Shown: positions 44,180 through 44,618 of the stretch, in pieces
Numbering within the stretch: position 1 is the first letter of the stretch
How the letters are laid out: each line of letters opens with the position of its first letter
Source of the DNA: Nemertoderma westbladi
Taxonomy: Eukaryota; Xenacoelomorpha; Nemertodermatida; Nemertodermatidae
Length of the DNA stretch: 44,618 nt
Assembly (NCBI GenBank): GCA_032718475.1
Contig: JAUCBJ010006425.1
Location: 1-44,618 of the forward strand
Direction: 5' to 3'
Translations under genes and position numbers: made by a program
The notes under the pieces: model-generated
Told to the model about the DNA's origin: nothing
The model's database searches: none
Seen by the model: the letters and a program-made list of their open reading frames with translations, nothing else

Positions 44180-44618
44180 GGGTAACCACCCTGGTCTATG
44201 TGAGTAACCTCCCTGGTCTACATGAGTAACCTCCCTGGTCTACGTGAGTAACCTACCTGGTCTACGTGAGTAACCTACCTGGTCTACGTGAGTAACCTCC
44301 CTGGTCTACGTGAGTAACCTCCCTGGTCTACGTGAGTAACTTCCCTGGTCTACGTGATTAACTTCCCTTGTCTACGTGAGTAACCTCCCTGGTCTACATG
44401 AGTAAGCTCCCTGGTCTACGTGAGTAACCGAGGTGTACATGAGTAACCTCCCTGGTCTATGTGAGTAACCTCCATGGTCCGCATGAGTAACCTCCCTGGT
44501 CTACGTGAGTAACCTCCATGGTCCGCGTGAGTAGCCTGGTCTACGTGAGTAAGCTCCCTGGTCTATGTGAGTAAGCTCCCTGGTCTACATGAGTAACCTA
44601 CCTGGTCTACATGAGTAA
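44180..44618. repeat. 22-bp minisatellite, about 20 copies, cut by window end
   Basis: The unit is GAGTAACCTCCCTGGTCTAC followed by GT or AT, with frequent CG-to-TG or CA changes (TACGTG to TACATG or TATGTG), plus occasional deletions (about 44428 and 44530). No coding signal. Confidence 0.95.

Noticed and set aside
44180-44618. Tandem GTGAGTAA as repeated splice donors, analogous to HBS1L
   Set aside because: No adjoining coding sequence or acceptor is visible, and many units are altered at the CG (TATGTG, TACATG). The donor match is probably coincidental.

Overview
This is an AT-rich animal nuclear window, most likely from a marine invertebrate. It holds three recognisable conserved eukaryotic genes, one unplaced 338-codon ORF, and a great deal of repetitive DNA. 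The gene families (HBS1L, TRMT2A, SLC23) together with the transposons (P-like, PIF/Harbinger, an endonuclease-RT LINE, tRNA-derived SINEs) point to Metazoa. The frequent octamer TAGGCCTA recalls some invertebrate deuterostome genomes, but that is only a weak memory-based hint. The conserved genes are intron-poor: TRMT2A and the SLC23 transporter each read as one open exon and HBS1L as two. Coding exons are clearly GC-richer than the surrounding DNA.

Layout: 1-1390 palindromic 32-bp minisatellite; 1.4-4.6 kb C-rich and degenerate repeats; 4.6-5.65 kb unplaced ORF (+); 6.8-10.4 kb large inverted-repeat (foldback) element with a dead LINE in its loop; 10.9-13.9 kb transposon debris (LINE endonuclease piece, a MITE with 32-bp terminal repeats, HARBI1-like transposase relic, 63-bp minisatellite, tRNA-like SINE head); 14.6-24.3 kb HBS1L (-); 25.1-26.2 kb GATC-rich element; 26.2-26.7 kb LINE 3' end; 27.6-28.9 kb second foldback element; 30.3-31.6 kb TTAA-flanked element; 32.07-36.4 kb degraded P-like transposon interrupted by a third foldback element; 36.6-38.8 kb TRMT2A (+); 40.3-42.1 kb SLC23 transporter (-); 42.2-44.6 kb repeats ending in a 22-bp minisatellite cut by the window edge.

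The main discovery candidate is inside HBS1L. The exon that follows the GTP-binding P-loop, together with its 5' splice site and the first 17 intron bases, has been amplified into 84 full tandem copies plus one partial copy of an exactly 84-bp (28-codon) unit. Every unit I read keeps the reading frame and a GT splice donor, and one acceptor lies about 0.5 kb beyond the array. Splicing from the first donor restores a normal HBS1 protein of about 710 residues. Splicing from later donors would insert multiples of 28 residues next to the nucleotide-binding site, until AAG-to-TAG nonsense copies are reached at unit 19. TRMT2A also carries an in-frame minisatellite (9 full 10-residue repeats plus a partial) in its methyltransferase domain, so local in-frame expansion has struck two conserved RNA/translation genes in one window.

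The three conserved genes do not form a functional unit. HBS1L (ribosome rescue), TRMT2A (tRNA uridine methylation) and SLC23 (ascorbate/nucleobase uptake) are independent transcription units separated by repeats.
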